Shown here piece by piece: positions 1 through 11,574 of a stretch of DNA of 64,000 nucleotides; the first letter of the stretch is position 1; each line of letters opens with the position of its first letter. The position numbers and the translations under genes were made by a program. The notes beneath the pieces were generated by a model. That model searched no databases. It saw nothing but the letters and a program-made list of their open reading frames with translations, and had not been told where the DNA came from. The stretch lies in assembly GCA_014058105.1 (NCBI GenBank), contig JACGCM010002752.1:1054001-1118000 (forward strand), given 5' to 3'. This DNA comes from Kingdonia uniflora. Lineage: Eukaryota; Streptophyta; Magnoliopsida; Ranunculales; Circaeasteraceae.

Positions 1-2462
1 TATAACTTGTCTTCGATCTGCTACTTAATGTTGTGTTCCTTGTTTTGGCAGAATCTAAGCCTTAATCTTCGCCGGACAAGACCAGCCTATTCAACTGTGA
101 TGCTCAAGATCCAGGTGAGCTAAAACATGTATTCAGTAAGTTGGGTATCCGTAGAGATAAAAGGGTAGATTATGCAGTTCCCAAAGTTTAGCGAGCTCAG
201 AAGAAATAAGCTATGGTCGAGGAAAAAACTGTCTTGACTGTTGCTGATGTTCTTAGTATTCTACCTCCTGTATCTCAGAGCACCAAACGGAATGCTCGGT
301 GCCCGTGAGGCCAGTTCGGCAGAGTACTTCTGTCACCGGGGTGGCGGCTACGGTACAAGAGATCGCAAAGTCTATTTCTAGCGATGTTGTTGAGAAACTT
401 GAGGTGAGTGCGGTTGCTCCTACTGAGGTCGAGAAGGCCTCGCTGAAAAGTAAAAGGCATGAGAAAGAGGGTAGTTCTTAAATTAATCCTCATGCCACAA
501 CTAAGATGGCAAAGCTGGAGCTAAAATACTGCTTGATGGCTATGACAGATCCAGAACAACTCGATGCGGAGTATTACAAACATACTTTTGCGGTACTTTT
601 TTTAAAATTATTTTTTATATTCAGACTGAAAACTATTTTGCTGACTTTGAATCTGTATGTTTGTACTGGCAACTATTAATACTACTGAAGGGGGCGAAAA
701 AGTATTTAGAAAAGAGGAACCAGGAGTTTGGGGCTCTTACAGCGAAGTTCAATGTTCAATCTGCTCGCATGAAGGAGTTCGAAGATCAATCTGCTCGTGT
801 AAAAGAGCTCGAAGCTGAGCTCAAGCTAGGGAAGGAGAACATAGTTGAAGAGGCCAAAACGACTGTAAAGCTCGCAGAAAAACATTCAGGTCAGGTAGAG
901 CATGATGATGTGATGTCAAAATTGGTGGAGGCCCTTAAAGTGGAATGAAATCACTTCATCCAATCCTATTATGATTTTGGATTGAGTCCAACTGATATGG
1001 AGCTAGGCCGGGTCGGAAGGTACAAAGAAATTGAGTTCCCTTCAAAGGTTCTAGAGGCAGTGATGGCAGACGTTGGTGTTTCTCTTGAGAAGATGTTAGA
1101 GTATCCATATAAAAGTGCCGAACCAGTCCGAGTAGATGAAAAAACATTGGATCCTTCTTCTAAACATATTGGTCCGTGTCAGCTGGTTGGGCAAACATTG
1201 GATCCTCTATTTGAGGTAGAAACCAGTAAGAATCTCTAAACCTTATGTGGTATTCTATTTTAGTTTTGATTTAGTTTGTTTGATATCAAAGTGATAGTAC
1301 TCTGTATTTGTTAAAGTTGAAGTGATGATTTGAAATATGTTTGTTTTAGATGTCTTTAGTATAACAAAATATTTATACTTTGTGTAGGAGATAGAGCGAC
1401 TGAGAAAAACAAACTCTGAGCTGGAAATGTTGCTGAGTAGAGTAAGGGATTTTGTGGCTCGTATTCAACATGTACTTAATAAAACTGAATATAAGAGAAG
1501 GAAATTTAAGTTGAATTTAAAGAAAACTTTTAAAGAGATATATGATCATCAATGTAGATTTTTTAAGATAAAAATATAAAGGGATGAGGTGTTAAGGAAG
1601 GAAGAGGAAAGGGGGTTATTAGTTCAAAAACCAGAAAAGTTGATCTTTTATAATGACTTGAGTGATAAGGCTAGGTGTCAAAGTATGTTAATAGCTCTGA
1701 TATTGTATTTTGAGGTCGAAGTAGATAGTGAACGAGGGTTAAAAGAAGCTTATGTAAAGCTTTTGAAGACGAGAGACATAGTTCTGGACCCAGTTCGAGT
1801 TATGTTTTTAGCTCCAGAAGTACATAATCATCATAGTTTAGATGTGAGAAAGTGTTCTGCTAGAGCTGGTATGCCTATTATTTGAGGTGATATAAAATTT
1901 TTATCTGATGCATTTGGCTTTATGTAGGATCAGAGGGCTATGAGAATTGTATTTTTTAGGATAAGGAAAGAACAAATAGAGGTTTAAAAACGATTAGAGG
2001 GTGAAATAAAGGGGTCACAGGATGAGTTAATGCAACATGTGGAGCAAAAATGTCTTTAGCAACGCGATTATTGAAAGAAGTAGCTATTCGAATGAAGGTT
2101 GAAGCGAATTTGAGGGCTTTAGGTACATTATAGAAAGATACGCGTCAGTGGCTGCACAAAGCGCAAATGACCTTGAAGGATCATCTATATCCATCGTGAG
2201 GAAAATTTGCTACTCGAACAGAACCTGAGCGTCATATAGACAATATTATTAATTTTTATAGGGAGAACTTCCTAGGGTAGAAAATGAATTTAGGAAGTTC
2301 ATGACGGGATGCGGGATGAATTTTGATGTAGAAAACACCAAGGCTAAGAATATGTGGTTTACCAAAGGTGATAGAGAAATTGTTGGTGACAAACCCCTTC
2401 CGAGGTTGACAGAACTGTCATCAGAAGAGGGTGAGGAGGAGGTCGAAAGCTTGATATCCTAA
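1..2462 (+). pseudogene. Antisense gene of element A, first unit (C-terminal exons)
   Basis: This gene runs opposite to element A; its N-terminal half is off the left edge. An acceptor-like TTTTGGCAG ends near 49. Exonic pieces then read a segment KLGIRRDKR matching KLGIKRKR of element C and [10 protein letters not shown] of element B, a basic Ser/Thr/Pro-rich stretch (about 200-480), a heptad-rich coiled coil (about 690-950 and 1390-1885), and an acidic tail with LSSEEGEEEVES before TAA at 2460. Acceptor-like TTTGTGTAG near 1388 and TTTATGTAG near 1927 suggest introns. Stops and shifts are frequent, so this is a relic. Function unknown; the family is seen only as a passenger of gypsy elements. 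Confidence 0.6.
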
Positions 2463-2799
2463 CCGTGGCATAAACAACGTCTGCAGGAGGTGGTGACCTT
2501 TGCCACTCTGATAGATGTGCAGTTAACGAACATAAAGAGTTTGTGAGATAAAGGGCAGTCTTCTCATTCCTTTAAGAATAAAAAATAGGGTATTCTCGAT
2601 TTTCTTTTACTGGCCTTGCATATGTGTTAGATCTTTGTATACTGTTATTGATGATAAATAAAATTTATTCTCTGTGATGATGAATAAAACAGTGTATCGA
2701 TATTACTTAGATACCATGTTCTTCATTTAAATTTATTAACTGTGATATGTAATTTGTTGGTATGATCGAATTGATATGAATATAAACTATGATAATAGG

Positions 2800-4016
2800 T
2801 AAAATTAGTAGCTATTGAAAGTCAGTGTAGCACATTACGCACCCAAAGTGAGCAACTGAATGTTGAGCTAAGTTTGAGTCAGGTCGCACTAAAAGGTGCT
2901 ACTGAGTTAGTAGAAAGAACGAAGGTAGAGATGGTGATAGAGCGAGATACTGGAGCTCGATTGTTCGAGGATCTACAGAAGAAAAAATCAGATCTAGCTA
3001 ATGGACTGAGAAAGATAGAGAAGTTAAGAGATATTATAAGAAAGAAAAAGGTTAGATTTACAGGTAGCTCGAGGCAAGTGAGCCAGCAGGGAGCAAAATT
3101 GATATCTATTCGAGTTTGTATTATATGACTATTGGCAGAATTAGAAGAGGAAGGTTAGAATGTGAAAGATTTATAATTCCAAGTAAATGTGCTTGAAGTG
3201 GAGGTAGTTGATATGCGAGCGCGCGCTTCTAAGTATGAAGTGTTATGGTTAGTTGCTGACGTTTTCATAAAGAAGATGGATGAGGCCCGTAATAGACAGA
3301 ATGGAAACATAAATACGGCTTGGAACAGAGTAGTCACTCTAGAACATACCATACAAGGGTTAATGTTAAATACCTTGGAGCACCTGGATGAGAATACGAA
3401 ATTGTGTAATACAAATTCAAAGTTAAATGTTGACCTTTTGCAGGCGGAGATACGTCTAGATGAAAGAAGGGTAGAATGGGAAAATCGTAAAGCAAAACTT
3501 GGTGGGTCAATGTCTCTGATTTTTTGTATAGGTGAGTTTATGACAGTGCTGGAGTCTCGGAATTCTGTTGTGCTGGATGAGAAACGATGAGTAGAGAAGC
3601 ATTGCGATCATTTAAAAACTTTATTGAAGGAAGCTCAAACTAAACTTAGCGAGCTTATTCTGTCTAAACAGGTAAAGACTGAAGCAGGTGGCGTGTATGA
3701 GAGAGATATGACAGTAGTGATGTCATTCTTTACATCAGAGTTCTAGAGATTGGAAGAAGAAATCAAACTGGTGTACGATGTTATAGTTGGAAAAATTGCG
3801 CAGTGTGACATGGAGGCGATACGGTGTGAGTATCTAGGTCCCATGGTAGCCAAAATTGGAGTTCTAAGACAGAGTATGGTTAGAGATATAAAGAAAATTA
3901 TTATGGGGAAAATGCCAGAGTATATGAGTCAATGGCTGCACATGGGTTATGCACGTGACGTTGCGTGACCTATTAATGTAGGTGATGGCTTGAGTGATAG
4001 CTCTAGTGAGGAGTAA
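2800..4016 (+). pseudogene. Antisense gene of element A, second coiled-coil unit
   Basis: After a gap without coding signal (2463-2799), a second coiled-coil stretch begins behind an acceptor-like ATGATAATAG. It reads heptad-rich sequence for about 1.2 kb with a few stops and ends in an acidic tail, GLSDSSSEE, before TAA at 4014. The tail resembles that of the first unit and the DDSSEDG near the end of the element B protein. It may be a duplicated C-terminal half of the antisense gene or a separate small gene. No catalytic motif is visible. Confidence 0.5.
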
Positions 4017-4220
4017 CGATTGTGAGGATTACCTATGTATACTAACGCATATAATGCATGAAAATAGGAATGTCTAGAATAATGATTTATACTAACCTTT
4101 CGTTAAATCAACGATACCATATTAGTCAAACATTTGTTGTATAGGATGGTCCCAGAGGTTATCGAACGTAGAGGAACATAGTTGGCAGATTAGTTCAGTT
4201 GAAGCCATAAATGATTCGTA

Positions 4221-4724
4221 ACGTAAGAGGTAATTGGTTTGGCCAGAGCAACGAACGATCTTTAATGTAAATAAATGATCAGTTTGGCCAGAGCAACAAA
4301 TGATCTATAATGTAATAGATGATCAGCTTGGCCAAAACAACAAACGATCTGTAATGTAATAGATGATTAGTTTGGCTAAAGTAACAAACGATCTGGAATG
4401 TAATAGATGATCAGTTTGGCCAAAGCAACAAATGATCTACAATGTAATAGGTGATCAGGTTGGCCAAAGCAACAAATGATCTGTAATGTAATAGATGATC
4501 TATTTGGCCAAAGCAACAAGCGATCTATAATATAATAGATAATCAGTTTGGCCAAAGCAACAAATGATCTACAATATAATAGATGATCAGTTTGGCCAAA
4601 GCAATAAATGATCTGTAATGTAATAGATGATCAGTTTGGTCAAAACAACAAACGATATGCAATGTAATAGATAATCAGTTTGGCCAAAGCAACAAACGAT
4701 CTGTAACCTGTATATAAAAGTACT
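4221..4724. repeat. 44-bp tandem array, 11 copies (element A 3' region)
   Basis: The motif TTTGGCC or a close variant recurs at 4238, 4283, 4327, 4371, 4415, 4459, 4503, 4547, 4591, 4635 and 4679, a 44-bp period with one 45-bp step. Each unit carries TGATCA and, in most copies, the palindrome TTGGCCAA, followed by a variant of CAACAAATGATCTGTAATG. Copies differ at a few positions each. The array lies between the integrase end and the antisense genes, that is in the 3' untranslated part of element A. Confidence 0.95.
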
Positions 4725-4949
4725 TATTGGATATATTAGAAAGGTACTATAGTATAGGGCAATCGAACACAAGTATTTCATTGGTGTAAGATTGAAGTAT
4801 GATGAGTGTGTTAGATAGAGTATAATATGAAATAGTAGAAAGTACTCAGATGTATGGGGATTGAACATAAATCTTTTATTAATGAAAGATCGTCATATAA
4901 GATGATAGATTGATTTGTAGAAAAGTACACTGTGATAGATTTTTATCGG

Positions 4950-6230
4950 CGATATAATTTCAATCTCCTCGTGTTTTAAGGATTAGGGATTTAGCCTCCA
5001 TGTTTAGTGGCGAGATCGTAAGAACCATGGCCACTTTTTTTGACAATAACAAAAGGGTCTTCCCAATTTTTGGACAGTTTCCTAGCGCTTACTTCTTTTA
5101 TGTGTTTGGAAATTTATCATAGGACAAGATCTTTGATTTTAAACTCTTTGTGATGAACGCGCTTGTTGTAAGATCGGGCTAGAGCTTGGGGTATCTTCCC
5201 AAATTCAAGATTGCTCTATCTCTAGTCTTCTCGATTCAACTCATGTTACATGCCAACTGGTACTCATTCGTTTTATCTGTCATACTATGGTCACGTATTA
5301 GGTAATGATATAAAGTGGGGATGATTGCTTCTGTGCCATACGCTAGTAAGAACGGCGTCCATCCAGTTGATACCCAAGGTGTTGTGCGATATGCCCACAT
5401 GACATGTGGTAGTTCTTGGACCCAATTACCCTTCTTATCTGTCAAGCGCCTTTTGATCCCATCCACTATTGTTCGATTAGTGATTTCTGCCTAGCCATTT
5501 CCTTGAGGGCAATATGAATTTGAAGGGGAGTGAATGATATTGTGTTGATTGAGGAACTCAACGACTCTGGAGCTAACGAACTGAGGTCTATTGTCGATTC
5601 TGATGAGATGGGGGCAACTGAATTGGATGATGATAGTTTCCCAGATGAATTTGATGACTTCGTCTTTGCGTATGCGTCATAGAGGGACTGCTTCTACCCA
5701 TTTTGTAAAGTAATCTGTTGCTACAAGGAGGTGTTTCCTTTGCCTAGTTCTGTGGAGAATTCTCTTACAAGGTCGAGGCCCCATCTTTTAAATGGCCAAA
5801 CAATGTTGCTGGAATGGAGTTCCAAGGCTGGAGCTCAAATTTGGGGGCCATGTCTTTGGCAGGCATCGCACTTACTGGCGAGTTTAATGGCTTGAGCTTT
5901 CATCTTAGGCCAAAAGACTCCTTGAGTAAGAGCTCAATTTGTGAGAGATCGTCCCGCTTCATGGGAACCACAAGTCCCCTCATGGAGTTCGTGTAGAAAC
6001 TTTTGAGCTTCTTTGTAACGGAGACCGTTGTCCACGATGTATCGCTTAGCATTATCAAGTACGCGCCTCTTTTCTGTGGGATCTTTAGGAAGTTCACCGT
6101 CAAATATATTTTTAGTCCCAATATACTTGAGGTAAGGTCATCTCCAATCGTCCTCATTATCTTTAATGCCTCCTGTATGGACAGAATTCTAGCTTATGAT
6201 GTTAATACTGGGGGTGGATAATACTTTGAT
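4950..6230 (-). pseudogene. Element A integrase (Tat-type), degenerate
   Basis: The zinc-binding part is well preserved around 5840-6030: ELHEGTCGSHEAGRS followed by KCDACQRH gives the HHCC set. The catalytic core shows RWGLDLV (first Asp), IRIDNRPQF (second Asp, with the usual Gly changed to Arg) and QGNG, stop, AE, where a stop sits just before the catalytic Glu. The region after it includes WAYRTTP and AYGTEAIIP, as in gypsy integrases. The C-terminal tail runs to about 4950 (SGHGSYDLA). Several stops make it non-functional. Confidence 0.85.
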
Positions 6231-6700
6231 CTTTAGATAATGCACTTTCGTACCAAGTATTCCTGTCAGGTACGCGAGAGAGTCTGAATGTTGATTTTCT
6301 CTGTGAGGTAAATGTTCGATAGTAATTCTTTTAAATCTGCTCATTCAGTCGGCTACTGCTGCTGCGTAGTCGACCATCTTTCCATTCTTCTGGAACTTTT
6401 TGTGTAATGGTTCACAATGAGTAATGAGTCCATGTAGATAGATAACTCTGAGACTCTAATCTCTAGAGCCATATCTAAACTGTGAATCATTACTTCTTAC
6501 TCAGCCTCATTGATGGTTGCTTCGAAATTGAGCCTGACTGCTTTTTGGATCCTGTCATTGTGATAAGTATGATTTCGATACCTGATCCTGCAGGTCTGGA
6601 AGATCCATTAGTTAAAAGATGCCATCCCTTTTGAGTTATCCAGTCTAACTTATCTTTAAAGTGATCCTCATTGTTATCCATACTGTCTTCTTCCCAGTCA
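6231..6700 (-). pseudogene. Element A archaeal-type RNase H (aRNH)
   Basis: The second RNase H typical of Tat elements would remove RNA from RNA/DNA hybrids during reverse transcription. Visible are LLTNGSSRPAGSGIEIIL, where the catalytic Asp of the usual T-D-G-S is Asn, and near the C-terminal end HRENQHSDSLAYL, the conserved H-A-D-A-L-A region. The middle is frameshifted. It lies between RNase H and integrase, as expected. Confidence 0.75.
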
Positions 6701-7475
6701 GGATCTTATACTGGGAAATCTGCTACTGCTTGATCTTTTTCAGAGGTTTGTGGTTCAAAACGGAAGTCGTGTTCACCAAGAGTGACCGACCATGTTTGTA
6801 CTCGTCTGGACTTTTCCCATTTGGATAAGATCTCTCGTAAAGGGTAATTTGTCCCCACTCAAATCGAGTGTGCTTGAAATTACTATCTCAACTTTTACGA
6901 TGTGTACACGAGAGCTAAAATTAATTTCTCGATCTTGGTATACCGGGACTCTGTAGGAGTGAGTGTCTTACTGATGAAATAAATAGGTTTTTCTGTCTTT
7001 CTATCAAGTCGAATGAGGACAAAACTTACGGATTCTTTGGTAACTGCAAGATATATTATGAGTTCTTCCCCTTCCTTAGGTGTAGTCATCACTGGAGGTG
7101 ATCCCAAGTAAAGTTTAGGCTCCTGAAATGATGTTTCACACTCTATTGTCCACTTGATCTCAAGATCTATTTTAGACTTCAGTTTTGTTGTCCCTTCATG
7201 TAAAAGTTTGAACAACCATCGACATCAATCTGAAGACTTCAAAATAAAATGATATATTACAGTGATCTTGCCTGCCAACTTCTGTACGTCTTTCTTTATT
7301 TTCGGCGAAGGCATAGACAGTAAAGAGTGAATACGATCTGGATCAGCTTCTATACTTCTCTTACTGATTAAATGTCTTAAGAATTTTCCTGACTGGACCC
7401 CGAACTGACACTTTTCAGGGTTGAGCCTCATCTTGTAGAAACAGAGAATTTTAAAAGTAGTGCGTATAATGGCTA
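6701..7475 (-). pseudogene. Element A reverse transcriptase C-terminus and RNase H
   Basis: The thumb side of the reverse transcriptase reads FYKMRLNPEKCQFGV and SGKFLRHLISKR, then SMPSPKIKKDVQKLAGKI. The connection and RNase H follow with WTIECETSF, KPIYFISKTLTPTESRYTKIEK and, further on, TWSVTLGEHDFRF. The catalytic palm with the YxDD motif is absent: upstream of about 7475 the sequence changes to a copia-type leader. A stop lies between the thumb and RNase H parts. Confidence 0.8.
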
Positions 7476-7499
7476 AATTCTGTGAGCTCGAAACAGCTT

Positions 7500-7800
7500 G
7501 GAATTCGCTATCACACCAATAAACCTGTAATAATATTCTAATGGAAAGTAAGAACTTAAACAGGTGGTTTTAGTGTGGAAAACCTTTGAATAGGTAAAAA
7601 ACCACGACCTCGTATGGAAGATTTTTGTGAAAGTATCTTTATTGCTTGAGGCAGATATCTATTACAAGTGGTCTCCAAATATAGAATTGCTTCGACTCTC
7701 GTAAATAAGAAGTCTGTATAATTTTTTCAAGGTCCTTGTCTCTTCTGGAACTCTTTCTTTATATAGGCCTTCCCTACAGCTCTTTATCGTGCTAGAGCAC
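7500..7800 (-). mobile_element. Copia-type LTR end with primer-binding site, remnant
   Basis: On the minus strand a TATA-like CCTATATAAAG (about 7765) is followed by an AATAAAG polyadenylation-like signal (about 7650), the stretch GTCGTGGTTTTTTACC and AGGTTTTCCACAC. That order recalls many plant Ty1/copia LTR ends. The LTR appears to end at 7526 (ATTACA). Just after it, TTGGTGTGATAGC resembles the initiator-Met primer site TTGGTATCAGAGC at 10 of 13 positions. The internal region is gone; within about 50 bp the sequence is Tat reverse transcriptase. The outer LTR end could not be placed. Confidence 0.55.
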
Positions 7801-8271
7801 ATTTTCTAAATAATGTGGTTAGTGGCGATTAACTGAATAACTGACGAGTTCATAGGAGATAGGTGTCTTTAACTGGATAATGTTTTTCGGGTTTAGCTCG
7901 GTCCACATTCTTGGGCAGTTCGTGGGGCTGATTGGAATGTTGGCTGGAGTGTTTAAAAATGAGTGTGCCTGAGATGGAGATAATTCGAACTTGGTGAGCT
8001 CGACTTTTAATGAGATCGAAGGATAAGTCTTTAGAATCGCCCCCTCGCAATCGATGTCACGAGTGGCTTTGGTTGAGAAAGAATGTGTTAAAACTTTAAA
8101 ATTCAAAACGGAGTAATGATGGCGTTTGACTGGATGGAAGTTACTCGATATTGGGAAGCGATGGGTATTAAATGATGATATGAATGCAGATGTATGTAAC
8201 GGTTACGATTGAATAGTCACGTCTGTAATAAATGATGACGCTTGGGAAAACGTACCTGCACAATAAATGTA
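7801..8271. other. Unassigned mosaic, possibly upstream LTR sequence
   Basis: No reading frame is convincing. The stretch may be the U3 part of the copia-type LTR to its left. I found no matching terminal repeat and no target duplication. Confidence 0.3.
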
Positions 8272-8284
8272 GGGTTATATAAAT
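8272..8284 (+). promoter_or_regulatory. TATA-like box upstream of a short basic reading frame
   Basis: TTATATAAATAGT is a good plant TATA match. It lies about 85 bp before the ATG at 8359, which opens a short basic peptide (MVKTQRMSRKWRG) that ends at a stop. The spacing fits a promoter, but nothing else supports transcription. Confidence 0.3.
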
Positions 8285-8339
8285 AGTACCTGTAGAAAAT
8301 CTTTAAAATGGTGCTTGCTTACATAACTTGTTCTAAAAC

Positions 8340-9593
8340 TTGAACGTTATTTTTAAAATGGTGAAGACTCAGAGGATGTCTCGGAAATGGAGAGGTTGAA
8401 GTTAAAATACTTTGATGACCATTCCTTGGAGACGTCGATACCTGCTCCTATTCCTCCGACGTATCAAAGCTTGTTGGATGAGGAAGCGATTGAAGCAGAG
8501 AAGGAATTCTACTATAAGTGAAGGTTTCATGTCATCGTCTTTACAGACGAGAGCCGGTGGGCCTGTCTCCGTACTCTTGTGGAAGATAGGGTTAGGGCTT
8601 CATATGCAAGGATAGGTGTATCTGTAGGGAAGATATGTTGATTTCTTGTGTTACCATGGATCCAAAGGTTGGCCCTCTTCATCTTTACCAACTCTTTAAA
8701 GGTGGCGGTTTCAGAGGAGGGGGTGATGGTAGTGGAGGAGCAAGACAACCAGTGGGGTCTACTTCTGCATTTCCATCACGTTTTAGCGCTCGGAAGACTA
8801 TTAATTCGTGAATTTGGTTCTAGTACTGAGTTTACTACTTGGATAGTTTCTATTTGAAGTTCGGCCAGACTTCAACCAAACTCATGCGAGGGAAGCTCTT
8901 TGTTGGTTCTAATGCCTTCTTTGCATCAGGATGAAAGATCACTGATGTAAGAAGAACTGGAGAAGTTGATGCCTCGGCGTGCCTGAATGACCTGTGACTT
9001 TTAACAAGCAAGGAAAAACTTGTTATATGTAAAGTACTTGGATCTTGGTACTGGACGGATAACATTTCATTGTATTCCTAAGATCGATGTACTGAAAAAC
9101 TTGTTATTTGTAAATCCTATGTAATGTTTTTTTTTCGATATGAATAAAAGTTGTCATTCAATAATCTGATATATAATTTTTTTTCAAAATCGAACTGAAT
9201 TGTGCAGGGTGTGAAATATGAATAAGAATTTATAAGTATTGAGAACATTATTGTTGTGATGCTCGAACTGAGATGAGTACGTGCTGACAATGATATTGTG
9301 ATGTAAGTATGATTTGCGTTTTAAGCAGGCAAGGGAGAAAAATTAAAAGAAATATGTAATCGTAGAAATTCAAGCTTCTACAGGTCGATAGAGGTACAAC
9401 TCTTGATAACATGAGGTTAAGTATGGTAAATAAGGTATGTACTAGTGAGGGGATAAGTTCAAATAAGGTATTCCAAGATTCTGGGTTTTTCGTTACGGGA
9501 TACAAGGTAAAAATCACATTTTTGAGGGGAAAGTGTGTGAGAAACGTATAAATACGGGTATAATGATTTGATAAAAATGGAGTAAGGGATAAG
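8340..9593 (+). other. Degenerate coding-like stretch, unidentified
   Basis: From about 8398 one frame reads LKYFDDHSLETSIPAPIPPT, then EAEKEFYYK, a stop, RFHVIVFTDESRW and LRTLVEDRVRASYARIG, which looks coding but matches nothing I know. It may be part of another antisense gene of a minus-strand Tat element. From about 9070 to 9590 the sequence is AT-rich with no signal I can name. Confidence 0.25.
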
Positions 9594-10660
9594 ATGGTAT
9601 GGACTCGATCTCAGAGAATTCGTCGTACCGCAGAAGGATGATTGGCTATAAAAATTGTTGAAGTGCGGGAGATGATTTTTGGTTAGTTTGGTTATGATGC
9701 TGAGCTACTAGTGAGGGAATGTCCGCTTGAAGGATTAGATGTAAGGAGTTGAGTACTTGAGTATGCTCATTATTTTTATGAGGTATGCTTTCGTGAATTG
9801 GTGAGGGATTTGGTAGATCGAGAAAGGTTGGTTGGTTTGATTGCTAAAGTTGAGATCGAATTTGTAGATCTGAGGACCGACGAATGATGTGACTGGATGA
9901 CATTGTCCAGTTTACTAGGCCTGCGATAAATGTTTGTATAAAGTATTTATCATGAATAATACATTTTTGTTAAATGTAACAGAAAATATATAAGTCAATT
10001 GGATCCTCTATAGGTACAAATCTATTTTGAGACTATTTTAGCAAATAATTTGAATAATTTTAAAAACTTGTGTAGTTTAGAAAATGACGCCAATTACTAT
10101 AAGTATGATAAACAAGGACAGAGAAACAAAAATAAGGAAAAGTAGAAACTTCTGGTTTGTTTTCTATGTAAGGAAGCAGGAATTTGACATCGTACAGAGT
10201 GAGTCATCAAGAGTGTAGGAAGGTCAGGAAAAGATATGGAAATAGGAGAGAGAAATATGTTAAAAAATAAGGGGAGTGGTAATGATGGATAAGTAGTTTT
10301 ATTGAAAAGGTACAAAAGGTCTGACATGGAGAGTGAAAATGACGCCTTGGTTATGAAATCGATGGCAGTTCGTGCGAGGCGCAATAAATGCCAGCCGCTT
10401 GAGAGAGAAGAGATAAATAGTGTTTTTTTGTCTCCAATCAAACATTTTGCAACTTCTAAAAATTTTGAGAGCACACAGAGAGAGAGAGAGACAAAAAATC
10501 AGGGGATTTGATAAGGAGTTATCAGAAAAGGATCAACGGTTAAAGAGGGCGAAAGATACTGAATCTCGTAGATGGCAATATAGCAGCGTCGTGAGGGAAA
10601 GGCTTGACACTACTGCAGATTCTCATTCGGATACTGAAGGTTAGTAAAAATGTATGCAAC
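9594..10660 (+). other. Degenerate reading frame resembling an antisense-gene start
   Basis: An ATG at 9594 opens MVWTRSQRIRRTAEG, a stop, and then about 100 charged, helix-prone residues with further stops (FRELVRDLVDRERLVGLIA). The basic start resembles MRTRQSSRLR of the element C antisense gene and MWTRAKLLVKRE upstream of the element B antisense gene 2. A later stretch at 10500-10640 is also charged. This could be the 5' part of an antisense gene from another minus-strand Tat copy. The evidence is short motifs only. An (AG)n tract lies near 10478-10491. Confidence 0.3.
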
Positions 10661-10859
10661 ATATGTTGCCGTATATACTGAATATGTTAAAGATATAGGC
10701 CTCCATCACCACATTCAGCTAGTTACAACATCTTTTAGAATCCAATTGCGCTCAGGCTAGTGAGCGAGAGTCGATTCCTTGTTTTACTTTGAATAAGGCA
10801 CAAAAGAGACCTTGACAAGCTTTTATAAATGCTTCCTACAGGAAACAACGAAAATTGGG

Positions 10860-11401
10860 AACTCAGACCCAAAAATTGTAGTTTCAACATTTACCTTCGC
10901 CCTGCACATTGACTCAAAGGTTTGAGAAGAGCTTACTCTGCACAAGCCGGGAACAGTCGCAGAAATGATTGATGTAGTTAATAATTACATCGAGTTGGAG
11001 TGATCAAAGAAAGATAAGATGAAAAGCTCATCTATCATTTATTCTCGAGAAACGTCTTCCACCCCATCCCAACGAGCGGTCACTACTGAAGCACCCAAGC
11101 AACGCGACAGAAATACCGACAACAATAGAAGAAGGGACGGTAAACCTGAAAGACCAGTCCAAGTTCTGCCACCAATGACAGCGACTCTCTCCGCTATCTT
11201 ACCGATTATAAAGGGAGATGAGTGTTATCGCGTACCACAAACTATTCCTGATCTTCCCAATAGGCCTCTATGTCAGTATCACAATGTGCATAGTCACGAA
11301 ACTGACAATTGCCACTTCCTCATGCAAATCTTTTATCGTACCTTATTAGTTGGAAGACTCCACAATTATGTCATCGACATCCAAAAGTTTCTCGAGAATT
11401 A
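10860..11401 (+). pseudogene. Element B gag, C-terminal part
   Basis: The end of the capsid region reads LHKPGTVAEMIDVVNNYIEL, as in the 'Retrotrans_gag' family, followed by a low-complexity basic linker. The nucleic-acid binding knuckle CQYHNVHSHETDNCHFL has the Cx2Hx4-like spacing common in Tat gag proteins. A stop interrupts the frame near 11001. The N-terminal part is missing or unrecognisable. Confidence 0.7.
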
Positions 11402-11574
11402 AGCAAAAAATAAAGAAGTGGAGCAAAATCAAGTCCATGGGAAAGCTTGCCACTTTTATATGATCGAGATTGAGAAAGGGAAGAAAAAAAAAGACGATCA
11501 AATTTTGTCCTGCTGTAAATTGACCTCCTCAGATAAATGAGCAAAACATCTTCCAAGCTCAAGCAATTTAAAAC

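Larger units (their letters stand above)
1..7475 (-). mobile_element. Element A: Ty3/gypsy Tat-lineage retrotransposon, truncated at both ends
   Basis: Reading leftwards on the minus strand, the order is reverse transcriptase C-terminus, RNase H, archaeal-type RNase H, integrase, a tandem array, and then coiled-coil genes on the opposite strand. The second RNase H between RNase H and integrase, together with antisense genes between integrase and 3' LTR, marks the Tat lineage. The 3' LTR must lie left of the window. Gag, protease and most of the reverse transcriptase are missing: at about 7475 the coding similarity stops next to a copia-type LTR end. All pol segments carry stops. Confidence 0.8.

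Noticed and set aside
4221..4724. Regular 44-bp repeats as a CRISPR array
   Set aside because: Units are joined head to tail with no unique spacers, the context is a plant retrotransposon, and the whole unit repeats.
7500..7535. VYWCD read as a decayed YxDD motif of element A reverse transcriptase
   Set aside because: The DNA there fits a copia primer-binding site and leader better, and the upstream palm motifs of the Tat enzyme are absent.
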